Below are positions 9,436 to 18,304 of a stretch of DNA of 64,000 bases, in pieces (position 1 is the stretch's first letter; every line of letters starts with the position of its first letter). The notes below the pieces were generated by a model. The model worked only from the letters and a program-made list of their open reading frames with translations, was not told where the DNA came from and searched no databases. Position numbers and translations under genes: made by a program. Source of the stretch: Gordonia sediminis (GTDB lineage Bacteria; Actinomycetota; Actinomycetes; Mycobacteriales; Mycobacteriaceae); NCBI GenBank assembly GCA_004193205.1, contig RZUM01000010.1, positions 124,001-188,000 of the forward strand. The letters are read 5' to 3'.

Positions 9436-10761
9436 CTACTTCGCGGCCGCGAAGCCGGTCTCGAGGTCGGCGAGAATGTCGTCGATACCCTCGATCCCGA
9501 CCGCGAGCCGCACCAGGCCGGGCGTCACGCCGGCCGCGAGCTGCTCCTCGGGGGTCAGCTGGCTGTGTGTCGTCGACGCCGGGTGGATGACCAGCGACCG
9601 CACGTCACCGATGTTGGCGACATGGCTGTGCAGGGTCAGCGCATCGACGAACCGCTTACCGGCGTCGAGCCCACCGGCGATCTCGAACCCGATGACGGCG
9701 CCCTGACCCTTGGGCAGCAGCTTCTGCGCCCGGTCGTACCACTGCGAGGACTTCAGTCCGGCGTAGGCCACCGACTCGACCTGGGCGTGTCCTTCCAGGA
9801 AATCCGCGACACGCGCGGCGTTGGCGACGTGGCGCTCGACGCGCAGGCTGAGGGTCTCGAGTCCCTGCGCCAACAAGAACGCGTTGAACGGCGAGATCGC
9901 GGCGCCGGTGTCGCGCAGCCACTGTACCCGGGCCTTGAGGGCGTAGGCGGGGGCACCGAGATCGGCGAACACCGCACCGTGGTAGCTCGGATCCGGCGTG
10001 GTGAAGCCCGGGAAGAGATCCTTGCCGTCCCGCTGCACGCGCCAGTTGAAGGTGCCACCGTCGACGATGACACCGCCGATCGCGGTGCCGTGGCCGCCGA
10101 TGTACTTGGTCGCCGAGTGCACGACGATGTCGGCGCCGTGCTCGAGCGGGTTGAGCAGATACGGGGTCGCGACGGTGTTGTCGACGATCAGCGGGAGGCC
10201 GTTGCGGTGGGCGACCTCGGCGATGCCGGCGATGTCGAGGATCTCGTTGTTGGGGTTGGAGATCGTCTCGCCGTAGAGCGCCCGGGTGTCGTCTCGGATC
10301 GCGGCCTGCCAGGAATCGAGATCCTCCGGATCGTCGACGAAGCTGACCTCGACCCCCAGCTTGGGCAGCGTGTAGTGGAACAGGTTGTAGGTGCCGCCGT
10401 ACAGACGCGGGCTGGACACCACATGCCCACCGCTCTCGACGATGTTGAGGATCGCGTAGGTCTCGGCTGCCTGACCCGAGGCCACCAGCAGGGCGGCGAC
10501 ACCACCCTCGAGCGCGGCGATCCGCTGTTCGACGGTGTCCTGGGTGGGATTCATGATCCGCGTGTAGATGTTGCCCGGCTCCGCGAGGCCGAAGAGGTTC
10601 GCGGCGTGCTGTGTGTCGTTGAAGACGTACGAAGTGGTCTGGTAGAGCGGCAGCGCCCGGGCATTCGTTGTCGGATCCGCCGTCTGGCCGGCGTGGATCT
10701 GCTTGGTCTCGAAGCTCCAGTTCTGGACTGGATCAGTAGTGCCCTCGTTGGCGTCGGACAT
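9436..10761 (-). CDS. metY: O-acetylhomoserine sulfhydrylase/aminocarboxypropyltransferase MetY
   Basis: A 441-residue fold-type I PLP enzyme of the Cys/Met metabolism family. It makes homocysteine (or methionine) from O-acetylhomoserine and a sulfur donor, the step after MetX. The N-terminus is SFETKQIHAG. YTRIMNPTQDTVEQRIAALE and the Schiff-base lysine in VVHSATKYIGGHGT are clear. I start it at the ATG at 10761 (MSDANEGTTDP). A longer open frame to 10941 runs through the SAM-IV riboswitch and cannot be the true N-terminus. It is first in the metY-metX operon. Confidence 0.94.
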   Translation of the reverse strand: MSDANEGTTDPVQNWSFETKQIHAGQTADPTTNARALPLYQTTSYVFNDTQHAANLFGLAEPGNIYTRIMNPTQDTVEQRIAALEGGVAALLVASGQAAETYAILNIVESGGHVVSSPRLYGGTYNLFHYTLPKLGVEVSFVDDPEDLDSWQAAIRDDTRALYGETISNPNNEILDIAGIAEVAHRNGLPLIVDNTVATPYLLNPLEHGADIVVHSATKYIGGHGTAIGGVIVDGGTFNWRVQRDGKDLFPGFTTPDPSYHGAVFADLGAPAYALKARVQWLRDTGAAISPFNAFLLAQGLETLSLRVERHVANAARVADFLEGHAQVESVAYAGLKSSQWYDRAQKLLPKGQGAVIGFEIAGGLDAGKRFVDALTLHSHVANIGDVRSLVIHPASTTHSQLTPEEQLAAGVTPGLVRLAVGIEGIDDILADLETGFAAAK

Positions 10762-10810
10762 GGCTGTAGTGATCACTTTCTGCGGTCGGCAGGGCACGAC
10801 GACCCTGTTG

Positions 10811-10829
10811 GGGTCCGACCTTCGGACCC
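10811..10829 (-). other. hairpin in the metY leader, likely part of the expression platform
   Basis: On the minus strand GGGTCCGA-AGG-TCGGACCC forms a perfect 8-bp stem with a 3-nt loop. It lies between the SAM-IV aptamer core and the metY start, about 50 nt before the ATG. No T-run follows, so it is more likely part of the riboswitch 3' region or a translational control structure than a terminator. Confidence 0.5.
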
Positions 10830-10849
10830 GCGCTTGCCAAGAAATGCGA

Positions 10850-10950
10850 TGTGCGTTCCTCGACCCGGTCATCACCCGGAGCACCCCACCGCGGATGGAG
10901 GGTTGCCGATCAGCAAGCCGGGGCTTCGCGCTGATACTCATGACCTGGCG
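10850..10950 (-). promoter_or_regulatory. SAM-IV-type S-adenosylmethionine riboswitch upstream of metY-metX
   Basis: The minus-strand leader contains the conserved SAM-IV core: GGTCATGAGT, CAGCG, AAGCCCCGGCTTGCTG, CGGCAACCCTCC, CCGCGGTGGGGTGC and GGGTGATGACC. The outer P1 helix is formed by GGTCAT and ATGACC. SAM-IV riboswitches are known from actinomycetes ahead of sulfur and methionine genes, including metY-metX operons. High SAM should lower expression of the two downstream genes. Boundaries are approximate because the 3' pseudoknot region extends toward metY. Confidence 0.88.
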
Positions 10951-10956
10951 TCAAGG

Positions 10957-10962
10957 ATATAA
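10957..10962 (-). promoter_or_regulatory. candidate -10 element for the metY leader
   Basis: The minus strand reads TTATAT about 11 nt upstream of the first riboswitch bases, the expected place for a -10 hexamer. A weak TTCTCA lies about 16 nt further upstream as a possible -35. This is a pattern call only. Confidence 0.35.
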
Positions 10963-11153
10963 CACGCGCAGCGGGGCGTGAGAACCCTCTGGATCGCGGT
11001 GATTCGAACCGTTCCCGGGAATCTGCGCAAATGACAGAAAGCTCTCAGTTTCGCGATCACGGACTTAGACTTCAGATCGGTGCCCGGGGGTGTCGTAGCC
11101 ACTGTCCGCCCTGGGCTAACAGGCAGGCCGCTACCGACGAAAGATCCAGAGTG
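10963..11153. other. intergenic region before the secreted hydrolase
   Basis: About 190 bases between the metY leader and the next gene. They contain a 10-bp palindrome TTCCCGGGAA at 11012-11021 and a TAGACT at 11066-11071 that could be a -10 for the downstream hydrolase gene. The plus frame is open through part of it, but the encoded residues are not protein-like. Confidence 0.4.
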
Positions 11154-13010
11154 ATGACCACACGCACCCGGTTCTCCAGGCGATTGTCAATCACCTTGGT
11201 GGCGAGTTTCTCCACCGTGTCGATTGCCGCGACGTTCTGCCTGCCGGGTCTCGCGGGCAGTGCCCGCGCCGTGGAGTGTGGCGCAGGCGCGGTCGTCATC
11301 GTCGGGGGGACGGGGGACCCCGAAGGCGCCGTCATGAGCGGTGTCGCACAGCGATACTCCCTCGGTGCCGATGGCATACCGAACACCGCCGACGACTACG
11401 AGGTCATCTACGTCGACTACCCCGCGACGGTCTGGCCGTCGGGTGCGGCCGGTTACGACGACAGCACCGCGCAGGGCACGGCGGCGACCAAGGACGCGAT
11501 CGCCACCTATCAGAACTCGTGTGACAAACCGGTGGTCGTCGCGGGGTATTCGCAAGGTGCCCGTATCGCCGGAGACGTGTTGTCGGACATAGGCAACGAT
11601 CGCGACGACACCGTCACGATCACCGACGAGCAGGGGAACCCGGTCGAGGTCGACATCTCTGCTGACAACGTCTCCGGCGAGTTGTATTCGGATCCGCGCC
11701 AGAACGGCGACAAGACGGGGGAGGGAATCGAACTCGCCCTGATCGGCGTGATCCCGGGCCTCACCATGTCCGGTCCCCGCGATGGTGGTTTCGGTTCGCT
11801 GGAGGGCAGCGTCACCTCGGTGTGCGTCGACGGGGACCCGATCTGCGACCTCCCCGATCCCCTGTATGACCCGATCGGAGCTGTCGACGGACTGATCGGC
11901 TACTGGGTCAAGCACGGGCTCTACCCGGCCTACATGCGGCAGGAGCCGAACTCACCCTCGTGGGGTGACAGGCCGGTCGTGTGCACCGACAACATCTGCA
12001 TGGTCGCCTACGACTCCGCGGTGGTCGAGCAGTTCCGGATCTGGGCTGCGGACCTCGGTTACACCGGCACCATCGACGACTTCCTGGCCAATCGCGCGAC
12101 CTTCGACTGGCCGTTGGGCATCGAACTGTCCAATACGCAGCCCGCGGTCCGCTTCGTGCAGGGGCTCTTCCCGCCGCTTCCGAAGCTGGGCTACGGCGCA
12201 TACCTTCCGGATCTGACCGTCTTCGAGGACATCCTGAACGGGATCGTGACCATCTCACCGGATCAGCTCAAGGGCGGAGTCACCGCGCTGGCCGCGAGTG
12301 CGGAGAGTATCCTCTTGCAGCCCGTCAACTTCGTCGGATACTGGGGCGGAGCAGTCCTCGGTGTCGACACGGGCGCGGCCGGGCCGGACCTGGGGCCGAC
12401 CCGCATCGCGATCCGGGAGCAGCTGCAGGAATGGCTCGACTCGCAGAACCTGTCGCCGACCGCGGTGTCGACGACCAACACGCTCTCGCTGTCGTCGGCC
12501 CCGGCCACGACCGAGATGCCACTCCAGGTGTCCTCGGACGGCGACGCCTCGACCGACGGCACACCCTCCGGTCGCCTCGGGTCGGAGCAGAAAGATGCCG
12601 TGGCCGCAGAGTATGAGGCTCCAGTCGGGTCGACCCCTCCCGCCGGGGCGAACACCAACGCGTCGGGGCCGGCGGCCTCGAATCCGGACAGCCTTTCGGG
12701 TGACGGTGGCACGTCGACCGGTTCGACGAGCAGCAACACCGAGGGCCAGGACACCGAGGGCCAGGACACCGAGGGCCAGGACACCGAGGGCCAGGACACC
12801 GAGAGCGAGAGCACCGAGGGCCAGAGCACCGGTAGCCAGAGCACCGGTAGCCAGAGCACCGAGGGCCAGAGCACCGAGGGCCAGAGCACCGAGGGCCAGA
12901 GCACCGAGGGCCAGAGCACCGAGGGCCAGGACACCGGGGGCCAGAGCACCGGGGGCCAGAGCACCGATGGCATCAAGACCGGGGGCAGCAACACCTCTGC
13001 CGGTGCCTGA
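11154..13010 (+). CDS. secreted PE-PPE-type alpha/beta hydrolase with repetitive C-terminal tail
   Basis: A 618-residue exported protein. The ATG at 11154 opens a signal peptide (basic TTRTRFSRR, a hydrophobic stretch, then cleavage probably after GSARA). The mature part (about 40-430) resembles the PE-PPE/cutinase-like serine hydrolases of mycolate bacteria: a VIVGGTGDPEG strand, VDYPATVWP, and the nucleophile elbow VVAGYSQGAR with Ser near residue 135. Residues about 440-520 are a Ser/Thr/Pro linker. The tail, about 528-604, is 15 five-residue repeats of the TEGQ(D/S) type encoded by a 15-bp tandem array. No LPXTG or second membrane segment is seen. Substrate is unknown; esterase activity is inferred. 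Confidence 0.8.
   Translation: MTTRTRFSRRLSITLVASFSTVSIAATFCLPGLAGSARAVECGAGAVVIVGGTGDPEGAVMSGVAQRYSLGADGIPNTADDYEVIYVDYPATVWPSGAAGYDDSTAQGTAATKDAIATYQNSCDKPVVVAGYSQGARIAGDVLSDIGNDRDDTVTITDEQGNPVEVDISADNVSGELYSDPRQNGDKTGEGIELALIGVIPGLTMSGPRDGGFGSLEGSVTSVCVDGDPICDLPDPLYDPIGAVDGLIGYWVKHGLYPAYMRQEPNSPSWGDRPVVCTDNICMVAYDSAVVEQFRIWAADLGYTGTIDDFLANRATFDWPLGIELSNTQPAVRFVQGLFPPLPKLGYGAYLPDLTVFEDILNGIVTISPDQLKGGVTALAASAESILLQPVNFVGYWGGAVLGVDTGAAGPDLGPTRIAIREQLQEWLDSQNLSPTAVSTTNTLSLSSAPATTEMPLQVSSDGDASTDGTPSGRLGSEQKDAVAAEYEAPVGSTPPAGANTNASGPAASNPDSLSGDGGTSTGSTSSNTEGQDTEGQDTEGQDTEGQDTESESTEGQSTGSQSTGSQSTEGQSTEGQSTEGQSTEGQSTEGQDTGGQSTGGQSTDGIKTGGSNTSAGA
12738..12962 (+). repeat. 15-bp tandem repeat array inside the hydrolase gene
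   Basis: Fifteen in-frame 15-bp units of the form ACCGAGGGCCAG(G/A)(A/G)C run from 12738 to 12962. They encode pentapeptides TEGQD, TEGQS, TGSQS and TGGQS. Every unit keeps the reading frame, so copy number can change without breaking the gene. The units are contiguous with no spacers, so this is not a CRISPR array. Confidence 0.92.
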
Positions 13011-13091
13011 GTCTGAGTTTCTGGCCACGAGGCAGCCACCGCCGTTCCAGGTCTGAACTGCAAGCGCCGTTGCGACATGGTGTGAACGAAC

Positions 13092-13124
13092 TCACCCGGC
13101 GCCGGGGAATCGGTGCGCCGGTGA
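13092..13124. promoter_or_regulatory. inverted repeat just upstream of the MFS gene
   Basis: TCACCCGGCGC at 13092-13102 and GCGCCGGTGA at 13115-13124 are complementary except for one bulged C, with a 12-nt loop. The repeat ends a few bases before the MFS start. It may be an operator for that gene or a weak terminator for the hydrolase gene; no T-run follows. Confidence 0.35.
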
Positions 13125-13130
13125 CATGAG

Positions 13131-14375
13131 TTGGTGCTTCAGGTGACATCAGCCCCAGCCGATAACGCTGCTATCGCCCAACCTGCCGGTCGATCTGTCG
13201 TTCGTTGGGCGATCATCGCCCTCGCGCTCGGTGGATTCGGGATCGGTACCACCGAGTTCGTGGCGATGGGGCTGCTCCCGTCCATCGCGGACACGCTCGA
13301 CATCAGTGAACCGACCGCCGGGTCGGTCATCTCCGCCTACGCGCTCGGCGTCGTCGTCGGCGCCCCGCTGATCGCAGCGGCCACCGCGCGGGTGTCTCGG
13401 CGCACCTTGCTCATCGGTCTGATGGTGGCCTTCACCGTCGGCAATCTCGCCACCGTGGTGGCGCCCGGCTTCGGGCTGCTCGTCGCCGCGAGGTTCGTCG
13501 CGGGTCTCCCGCACGGCGCGTACTTCGGTGTGGCGGCGCTCGTGGCTGCTCACCTCGCCGGTCCGCGCGACCGCGCGAAGGCGGTCGGCAAGGTGATGCT
13601 CGGGTTGTCGGTGGCCAACGTGTTCGGTGTGCCGGTCGCGACGTGGCTGGGTGAATCCCTGGGGTGGCGGGTGGCGTTCGCACTCGTCGTCGTGATCGGT
13701 CTGGCGACGATCGTCGCGCTCTGCCGCAGCCTGCCGCCGCTGACCGATATGCGGGTCACCAACCCGATGACCGAACTCGGTGCGCTTGCCCGACCACAGG
13801 TGTGGTTCACCCTGCTCATCGGCGTCGTCGGGTTCGGCGGGATGTTCGCCTTCTACACCTATCTCAACTCCGCGCTGACGACGGTGACCGGGGTGTCGGT
13901 CTCCCTGGTGCCGGTCGCGATGATGCTGTTCGGTCTCGGCATGGTCGCCGGCAACATCGTCGGCGGGGTACTCGCCGATCGCAGCGTCTCGCTCGGCATC
14001 CTGGTCGGGCTCACGGCGACGGGGGTCTCGCTCGCGTTGTTCGGGCTGACCCTCCAGAACGTGTGGGCGGCGATGCTCTTCAGTTTCGCGATCGGCCTGT
14101 CCGGGTCGTCGACGATCCCGGCGTTGCAGACGCGGCTGATGGACGTCGCCGACGATGCGCAGACGCTGGCCGCCGCGCTCAACCACTCAGCCCTCAACAT
14201 CGCCAACGCGGCAGGAGCGTGGCTGGGCGGTGCGGTCATCGCCGCAGGCTACGGGTATCGCGCACCCTCACTGCTGGGCGCGGTCCTGGCGGTGGCCGGG
14301 ATCGTGGTGCTCGGCTCGGCGCTGAGTTCGGCGCGCACCAGCGCCGCGCGCCCGGCCGAGCTGGAGCTCGCGTAA
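13131..14375 (+). CDS. MFS transporter, DHA1-type efflux permease
   Basis: A 414-residue major facilitator with about 12 hydrophobic segments. Family marks are GFGIGTTEFVAMGLLP in helix 1, an AYALGVVVGAPL loop, and the helix 2-3 signature as RVSRRTLL. It most resembles AraJ/PbuE-like DHA1 drug-proton antiporters, so efflux of a small organic molecule is the likely role; the substrate is unknown. The start is ambiguous among TTG 13131, GTG 13134 and GTG 13143, none with a good ribosome site. It converges on bfr. Confidence 0.85.
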   Translation: MVLQVTSAPADNAAIAQPAGRSVVRWAIIALALGGFGIGTTEFVAMGLLPSIADTLDISEPTAGSVISAYALGVVVGAPLIAAATARVSRRTLLIGLMVAFTVGNLATVVAPGFGLLVAARFVAGLPHGAYFGVAALVAAHLAGPRDRAKAVGKVMLGLSVANVFGVPVATWLGESLGWRVAFALVVVIGLATIVALCRSLPPLTDMRVTNPMTELGALARPQVWFTLLIGVVGFGGMFAFYTYLNSALTTVTGVSVSLVPVAMMLFGLGMVAGNIVGGVLADRSVSLGILVGLTATGVSLALFGLTLQNVWAAMLFSFAIGLSGSSTIPALQTRLMDVADDAQTLAAALNHSALNIANAAGAWLGGAVIAAGYGYRAPSLLGAVLAVAGIVVLGSALSSARTSAARPAELELA

Positions 14376-14395
14376 TCGAACGGGTCGGTGCGAAC

Positions 14396-14881
14396 TCAGC
14401 CGTTGGTCGGCGGGGTGGCCACCGTCTTCGACAGGTAGAGCTGCTCGCCGAGTCGGTCCATCAACTCGAGTTGGGTCTCCAGATAGTCGATGTGATGCTC
14501 CTCGTCGGCAAGGATGCCCTCGAGCAGGTTCGCGGTCGTGATGTCGCCCTTGCTCCGGCACATCGCGGCGCCGGGGCGGAGTCGCTCGACGACCTCGAGT
14601 TCGATGGCCAGGTCCGACTCGAACTGCTCGCGCAGTGTCTGGCCGATCCGCAGGGGGAGGAGCTTCTGGTAGTTCGGCAGGGACTCCAGGAACAGGATCC
14701 GATCGGTCAGGATCTCCGCGTGCTGCATCTCCTCGATCGACTCCGCGCGCGTCTTGGCCGCGAGTTCGGTGAGGCCCCAATTGGCCTGCATCTTGGAATG
14801 TAGGAAGTACTGGTTGATCGCCGTCAGCTCGCTGGTGAGCTGTTCGTTGAGTAGAGCGATCACCTCGTCGTCGCCACGCAT
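14396..14881 (-). CDS. bfr: bacterioferritin
   Basis: A 161-residue subunit of the 24-mer haem-containing iron store. Ferroxidase ligands Glu18, Glu51, His54, Glu94, Glu127 and His130 are in place (TSELTAINQYFLH, EEMQHAE, ELEVVERL, DEEHH). Met52, the haem ligand, is also present, separating it from haem-free ferritin. The ATG at 14881 has GGAGGA 6 nt upstream; an in-frame extension above it is not needed. bfd lies 102 nt upstream on the same strand. A weak DtxR/IdeR-like half site precedes the gene. Confidence 0.96.
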   Translation of the reverse strand: MRGDDEVIALLNEQLTSELTAINQYFLHSKMQANWGLTELAAKTRAESIEEMQHAEILTDRILFLESLPNYQKLLPLRIGQTLREQFESDLAIELEVVERLRPGAAMCRSKGDITTANLLEGILADEEHHIDYLETQLELMDRLGEQLYLSKTVATPPTNG

Positions 14882-14898
14882 GACCGATCCTCCGTTCG

Positions 14899-14917
14899 CT
14901 GGGTAGTGCGAACCTAA
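14899..14917 (-). promoter_or_regulatory. possible DtxR/IdeR iron box before bfr
   Basis: The minus strand reads TTAGGTTCGCACTACCCAG, which matches the DtxR/IdeR consensus TWAGGTWAGSCTWACCTWA at 14 of 19 positions, with a perfect left half (TTAGGTT). It is 18 nt upstream of the bfr start. Right-half agreement is poor, so binding is uncertain. Confidence 0.4.
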
Positions 14918-14925
14918 CATGCACA

Positions 14926-14958
14926 AACCCCCCGCGTCCGGATCTCGGCGCGAGGGGC
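14926..14958 (-). terminator. hairpin after bfd
   Basis: On the minus strand a GC stem (CCCCTCGCG pairing with CGCGGGG with one bulge) is followed by GGTTTGTG. It lies between the bfd stop and bfr. The T-run is short, so termination may be partial and allow some read-through into bfr. Confidence 0.45.
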
Positions 14959-14983
14959 GTTGGTCGATGTCAGGTGGGTGCGA

Positions 14984-15166
14984 TCAGGCAGCGGTCGAGG
15001 CGGTCGCGTTGCGTTCGCTGACGATCTCGTGGAGGCGTTCGAGGCAGGTGCCGCAGCCCTCACCGGCACCGCAGCGCTCGCCGATGGCGTCCACGGAGGT
15101 CGCTCCGGCGGAGCAGTGGTCATGGACCTCGTCCTCGGTCACCGCGCGGCAGATGCAGACGAACAT
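14984..15166 (-). CDS. bfd: bacterioferritin-associated ferredoxin (BFD-like [2Fe-2S] protein)
   Basis: A 60-residue protein with the BFD-like pattern Cys4-x-Cys6 ... Cys38-x2-Cys41 that binds one [2Fe-2S] cluster (CIC and CGTC). In bacteria where it has been studied, Bfd delivers electrons to bacterioferritin to reduce and release stored iron. That fits bfr lying immediately downstream on the same strand. A strong DtxR/IdeR box is 24 nt upstream of its ATG, implying iron control. Length is normal for the family. Confidence 0.92.
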   Translation of the reverse strand: MFVCICRAVTEDEVHDHCSAGATSVDAIGERCGAGEGCGTCLERLHEIVSERNATASTAA

Positions 15167-15190
15167 TTCCTCACCTCATTCACAAGCTGG

Positions 15191-15209
15191 TTAGGTAAGG
15201 GTTACATAA
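15191..15209 (-). promoter_or_regulatory. DtxR/IdeR iron box upstream of bfd
   Basis: TTAGGTAAGGGTTACATAA (read on the plus strand; near-palindromic) agrees with the DtxR/IdeR consensus TWAGGTWAGSCTWACCTWA at 17 of 19 positions. It sits 24 nt above the bfd start. A second, weaker match (15 of 19, read on the minus strand) occupies 15224-15242. Tandem boxes like these occur at mycobacterial bfr promoters. Confidence 0.8.
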
Positions 15210-15223
15210 AGGCAGGCGGATGA

Positions 15224-15242
15224 CAAGGGTTGCCTTACCTTT
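15224..15242 (-). promoter_or_regulatory. second DtxR/IdeR-like box
   Basis: On the minus strand AAAGGTAAGGCAACCCTTG matches 15 of 19 consensus positions. It starts 33 bp from the stronger box and may bind cooperatively with it. It also lies 50 nt before the divergent xthA start. Confidence 0.5.
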
Positions 15243-15278
15243 GGTACTACCGCACCACTCTGTCGTCACGGCCGTCAG

Positions 15279-15284
15279 TACTCT
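15279..15284 (+). promoter_or_regulatory. -10 element (TACTCT) for a probably leaderless xthA mRNA
   Basis: TACTCT fits the actinobacterial -10 TANNNT and ends 7 nt before the GTG at 15292, placing the transcription start at or next to the start codon. There is no ribosome site. The same arrangement recurs at five other genes in this window. Confidence 0.5.
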
Positions 15285-15291
15285 GTGTCGG

Positions 15292-16128
15292 GTGTCCCTC
15301 ACCATCACCACCGTGAACGTCAACGGTATTCGCGCGGCGGTCAAGCATCGATCGGAGGCCAACCGTGGCCTTCTCTCCTGGCTGGCCGCGTGCGAATCCG
15401 ATGTGGTCCTGATGCAGGAGATCAGGGCCGAACAGGAGCAGGCGCGCGAATCGCTGGCACCGGCACTCGACGACGGCTGGCACTTCGTGATGACGGCGTC
15501 GGCGGTCAAGGGGCATGCCGGGGTCGGGGTGCTGAGCCGGGTGCCGATCACGGCGATCCGCGCCGGTTTCGGCAGCGACGAGTTCGACACGACCGGTCGC
15601 TACCTCGAGGCCGACATCGACTCCTCGCTGGGGGCGATCATCGTGGCGAGCCTCTATCTCCCCAAGGGCGCCGCGGCCACCACCGCACCGAAGGACGTCG
15701 CGAAATATGAGGAGAAGGTGCGCTTCCTCGACGAGTTCGGCACCTACCTCGACCGACTGCGGCGCCGGCGTCGGCCTGTCGTGGTCGGCGGGGACTGGAA
15801 CATCGCGCACGGCCAGGCCGACATCAAGAACTGGAAGGGCAACCTGAAGAGCCCCGGCTTCCTGCCGCACGAGAGGTCGTGGGTCGGCGAGTTGCTCGAC
15901 GGCGGATGGTCCGACGTGGCGCGTGACCTCGCACCCGACGACGACGGTCCCTACACCTGGTGGTCGTGGCGTGGCAAGGCCTTCGACAACGACTCCGGGT
16001 GGCGCATCGACTACCAGCTGGCCAATCGCACCCTCGCCGCGCGGGCGGTCAAGGCCACCGTGGATCGAGCCGATGCCTACGACCTGCGGTGGTCCGATCA
16101 CGCCCCGATGACCGTGGTCTACGACTGA
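15292..16128 (+). CDS. xthA: exodeoxyribonuclease III / AP endonuclease
   Basis: A 278-residue Mg-dependent nuclease of the EEP superfamily that cuts at abasic sites and degrades 3' ends in base-excision repair. It starts TVNVNGIRAA (Asn7-type metal region), then DVVLMQEIRAEQ with the catalytic Glu, YLPKG, VVGGDWNIAHGQADIKNWKG with the Asp/Asn pair, and ends WRIDYQLAN ... SDHAPMTVVYD with the essential Asp-His. I start at GTG 15292 (SLTITTVNVNG), because longer versions add residues that fall in the iron-box region. Confidence 0.93.
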   Translation: MSLTITTVNVNGIRAAVKHRSEANRGLLSWLAACESDVVLMQEIRAEQEQARESLAPALDDGWHFVMTASAVKGHAGVGVLSRVPITAIRAGFGSDEFDTTGRYLEADIDSSLGAIIVASLYLPKGAAATTAPKDVAKYEEKVRFLDEFGTYLDRLRRRRRPVVVGGDWNIAHGQADIKNWKGNLKSPGFLPHERSWVGELLDGGWSDVARDLAPDDDGPYTWWSWRGKAFDNDSGWRIDYQLANRTLAARAVKATVDRADAYDLRWSDHAPMTVVYD

Positions 16129-17217
<1,089 letters not shown>

Positions 17218-17256
17218 GCGGCACCGCCACGATCCGATGAGGAAGGCGGTTCCCCC

Positions 17257-18294
17257 ATGAGTTCGGCGGTCGATTCGGCGAAGGCGGTTGCCGATCACGG
17301 CAAGTCGGCCTACGAGCATGTGCGCGAGAACTGGGGCTGGCTCAACCATCTGATCGCCACCCTGCAGCGGTACACATTGCGACGCGGGAACCACTTCGCG
17401 GCCAGTATCAGTTTCAACGGCATCCTCGCCCTGGTCCCGATCATCATGGTCGCCTTCGCGATCGCCGGGTTCGTCCTCGCCAGCCGTCCGGAGGTGCTCG
17501 AGCAGATCCAGGACGCGGTGGTGCGCAACATGCCCGGGTCGCTCGGCGAACAGGTCGGGAACATCATCGACTCGGCGATCAACTCGCGCACCACGGTCGG
17601 TGTCGTCGGACTGATCGGTGCGGCGTTCACCGGCATCGGGTGGATCTCCGGCGTTCGGATGGGCATGACCGAGATGTGGGGCGGTCGGGTTCAGCGCAAC
17701 GCGGTGATGTCGAAGGTCTGGGATCTGCTCGCGTTCGCGTTGCTCGGAGTCGCGTTCGCGGTGACCATGGCATTGACCGCCGTCGGCAACTCCGATCTCA
17801 CCCACACCGTCCTGTCGTGGGTCGGTCTCGAGGACGCGTCCTGGGCGCCGACAGTGGTGCGGGCGGTCTCCATCACCATGTCGGTGTTCGCGTCGTGGGT
17901 GCTGTTCACCTTCGTCATGGCCCGACTCCCGTTGGTGCGGTTGCCCATTCGCAACACCCTGAAAGCCGGGCTGATCACCGCGATCGCCTTCGAGATCGTC
18001 AAGACGGTGGGAGGGATCTACCTCTCCTCAGTGCTGGGGAGTCCGGCCGGGATCGCCTTCGGTCCCATCATCGGCATCATGGTGTTCGCCTACCTGTCCT
18101 CGCGCATCATCCTCTACGCCGCGGCCTGGTGTGCCACCGATCCGATGAACGAGGAGTACCAGGTGTCCGAAGAGGAGCCGCTCCCGCCGGTGATCGTGTC
18201 ACCGAACTACGAGATCAACCCCATGCCCAAACCGGCCGCGCTGGTCGCGACCGCGGGTTTGGGTGCGATCGTCGGGTGGCTGTTGCGGCGTTGA
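17257..18294 (+). CDS. yhjD: YhjD/YihY (BrkB-type) inner membrane protein
   Basis: A 345-residue integral membrane protein of the YihY/virulence factor BrkB family, once called ribonuclease BN. Its biochemical role is unsettled. The family signature GNHFAASISFNGILALVP lies near residue 50. Six hydrophobic segments are visible (about 60-80, 115-140, 160-180, 205-230, 240-265, 270-295), and a further one at the C-terminus (LVATAGLGAIVGWLL). GAGGAAGG precedes the ATG. It lies directly behind trpS and is the likely counterpart of Rv3335c. Confidence 0.88.
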   Translation: MSSAVDSAKAVADHGKSAYEHVRENWGWLNHLIATLQRYTLRRGNHFAASISFNGILALVPIIMVAFAIAGFVLASRPEVLEQIQDAVVRNMPGSLGEQVGNIIDSAINSRTTVGVVGLIGAAFTGIGWISGVRMGMTEMWGGRVQRNAVMSKVWDLLAFALLGVAFAVTMALTAVGNSDLTHTVLSWVGLEDASWAPTVVRAVSITMSVFASWVLFTFVMARLPLVRLPIRNTLKAGLITAIAFEIVKTVGGIYLSSVLGSPAGIAFGPIIGIMVFAYLSSRIILYAAAWCATDPMNEEYQVSEEEPLPPVIVSPNYEINPMPKPAALVATAGLGAIVGWLLRR

Positions 18295-18304
18295 GCGCGG
18301 CCGC

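Noticed and set aside
10762-10941. N-terminal extension of MetY
   Set aside because: The extension is encoded by the SAM-IV riboswitch and has no homology to MetY N-termini.
12738-12962. Possible CRISPR-like array
   Set aside because: Units are 15 bp, contiguous, without spacers, and in frame in a coding region.
12263-13078. Long open frames on the minus strand opposite the repeat tail of the hydrolase gene
   Set aside because: They are periodic shadows of the 15-bp array (repeating Leu-Trp-Pro-type words) and lack a plausible start or product.
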